Source: Ignavibacteriales bacterium
Lineage (GTDB): Bacteria; Bacteroidota; Ignavibacteria; UBA10030
NCBI GenBank assembly: GCA_016218005.1
Contig: JACRFF010000155.1
Location: forward strand, 1 to 6,210
DNA length: 6,210 nt
Reading direction: 5' to 3'
In this document: piece by piece, positions 5,939 to 6,210 of the stretch
How positions within the stretch are numbered: the stretch's first letter is position 1
Layout: the number at the start of each line of letters is the position of its first letter
The notes under the pieces: model-generated
Seen by the model: only the letters and a program-made list of their open reading frames with translations
Told to the model about the DNA's origin: nothing
Databases searched by the model: none
Translations under genes and position numbers: made by a program

Positions 5939-6210
5939 TTATTTCATCCCCATCAATTCTCGCGCGCCGTTCAATCCGGCTTCGGTTACTTCTGCGCCGC
6001 TCATTAGTCTTGCTACTTCTTCAACGCGCTCATCGAGTTCAAGTCTGCGCAGCTGCGTGGCGGTTCGATCTTCCTTTTCCATTTTCTCCACCACAAAGTG
6101 CGTCTCCGCCAAACCGGCAATCTGCGGCAAGTGCGTGATGGCGATGATCTGGTGAAGTTGCGCCAGATTTTTCAAACTCAGTCCGACTGCTTGCGCAATG
6201 CGGCCGCTAA
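5939..6210 (-). CDS. recN: DNA repair protein RecN, C-terminal part (5' end outside window)
   Basis: RecN is an SMC-like ATPase that acts early in recombinational repair of double-strand breaks, in the cytoplasm on DNA. About 89 residues are visible, beginning SGRIAQAVG, which in the family directly follows the Walker B motif (D-loop region). The RecN/ABC signature ITHLPQIA follows, holding the switch (H-loop) histidine, then a conserved tail with THFVVEK, RRLELDERVEEVARLMSGAEVTEA and a final ARELMGMK. The frame is open to the window edge and ends at a TAA (5941-5939), so this is a normal C-terminus cut by the window rather than a pseudogene. The catalytic Walker A and B residues lie outside the window and cannot be checked. 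The next gene starts 23 nt downstream on the same strand, so they may be cotranscribed. Confidence 0.93.
   Translation of the reverse strand, partial: SGRIAQAVGLSLKNLAQLHQIIAITHLPQIAGLAETHFVVEKMEKEDRTATQLRRLELDERVEEVARLMSGAEVTEAGLNGARELMGMK

Overview
The window is about 6.2 kb of compactly packed bacterial DNA in which every gene I can support lies on the minus strand, so transcription runs from high to low coordinates. It looks like a member of the Bacteroidota/Chlorobiota/Ignavibacteria side of the FCB group. The reasons are the style of the secreted and outer-membrane proteins (an OmpP1/FadL-like 'ALRFS...NPAGLA' protein, a YjbH-like barrel, a Tyr/Trp-rich lipoprotein), a stand-alone four-helix-bundle S23 gene, and a mix of good and absent Shine-Dalgarno sequences. 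This placement is inference from protein character, not from a marker-gene comparison.

Region 6210-2462, core functions. The window opens inside the 3' end of recN (DNA double-strand-break repair). A small four-helix-bundle (S23/23S-rRNA-IVS family) gene follows 23 nt later, then a complete cysS (cysteinyl-tRNA synthetase) 13 nt further on, then an amidohydrolase of the TRZ/ATZ/SAH-deaminase type 6 nt after cysS. The amidohydrolase carries a roughly 100-residue tail not explained by its enzyme domain.

Region 2469-1571, envelope gene and transcript end. The amidohydrolase stop overlaps by 8 nt the start of an exported protein resembling YjbH-type outer-membrane beta-barrels. The gene is followed by a bulged hairpin and then a strong intrinsic terminator (1571-1614). 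The genes from recN (or from an internal promoter) down to the barrel gene therefore look like one transcription unit.

Region 1570-1, second envelope unit. After the terminator comes a short leader containing a 7+7 bp inverted repeat. It is followed by a lipoprotein with a Tyr/Trp-rich middle and a Gly/Ser/Arg/Pro-rich C-terminal half, then 27 nt later by the 5' end of an OmpP1/FadL-like outer-membrane protein that runs off the window. These two probably form a second operon devoted to the cell envelope.

The window is mostly ordinary. The items most worth a second look are the S23 gene, bracketed by imperfect inverted repeats between two housekeeping genes; the tailed amidohydrolase coupled to an envelope protein; and the unusual lipoprotein with its leader inverted repeat. 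I see no CRISPR array, tRNA, rRNA, transposase or phage gene. The only non-coding stretch longer than 30 nt is 1518-1680.
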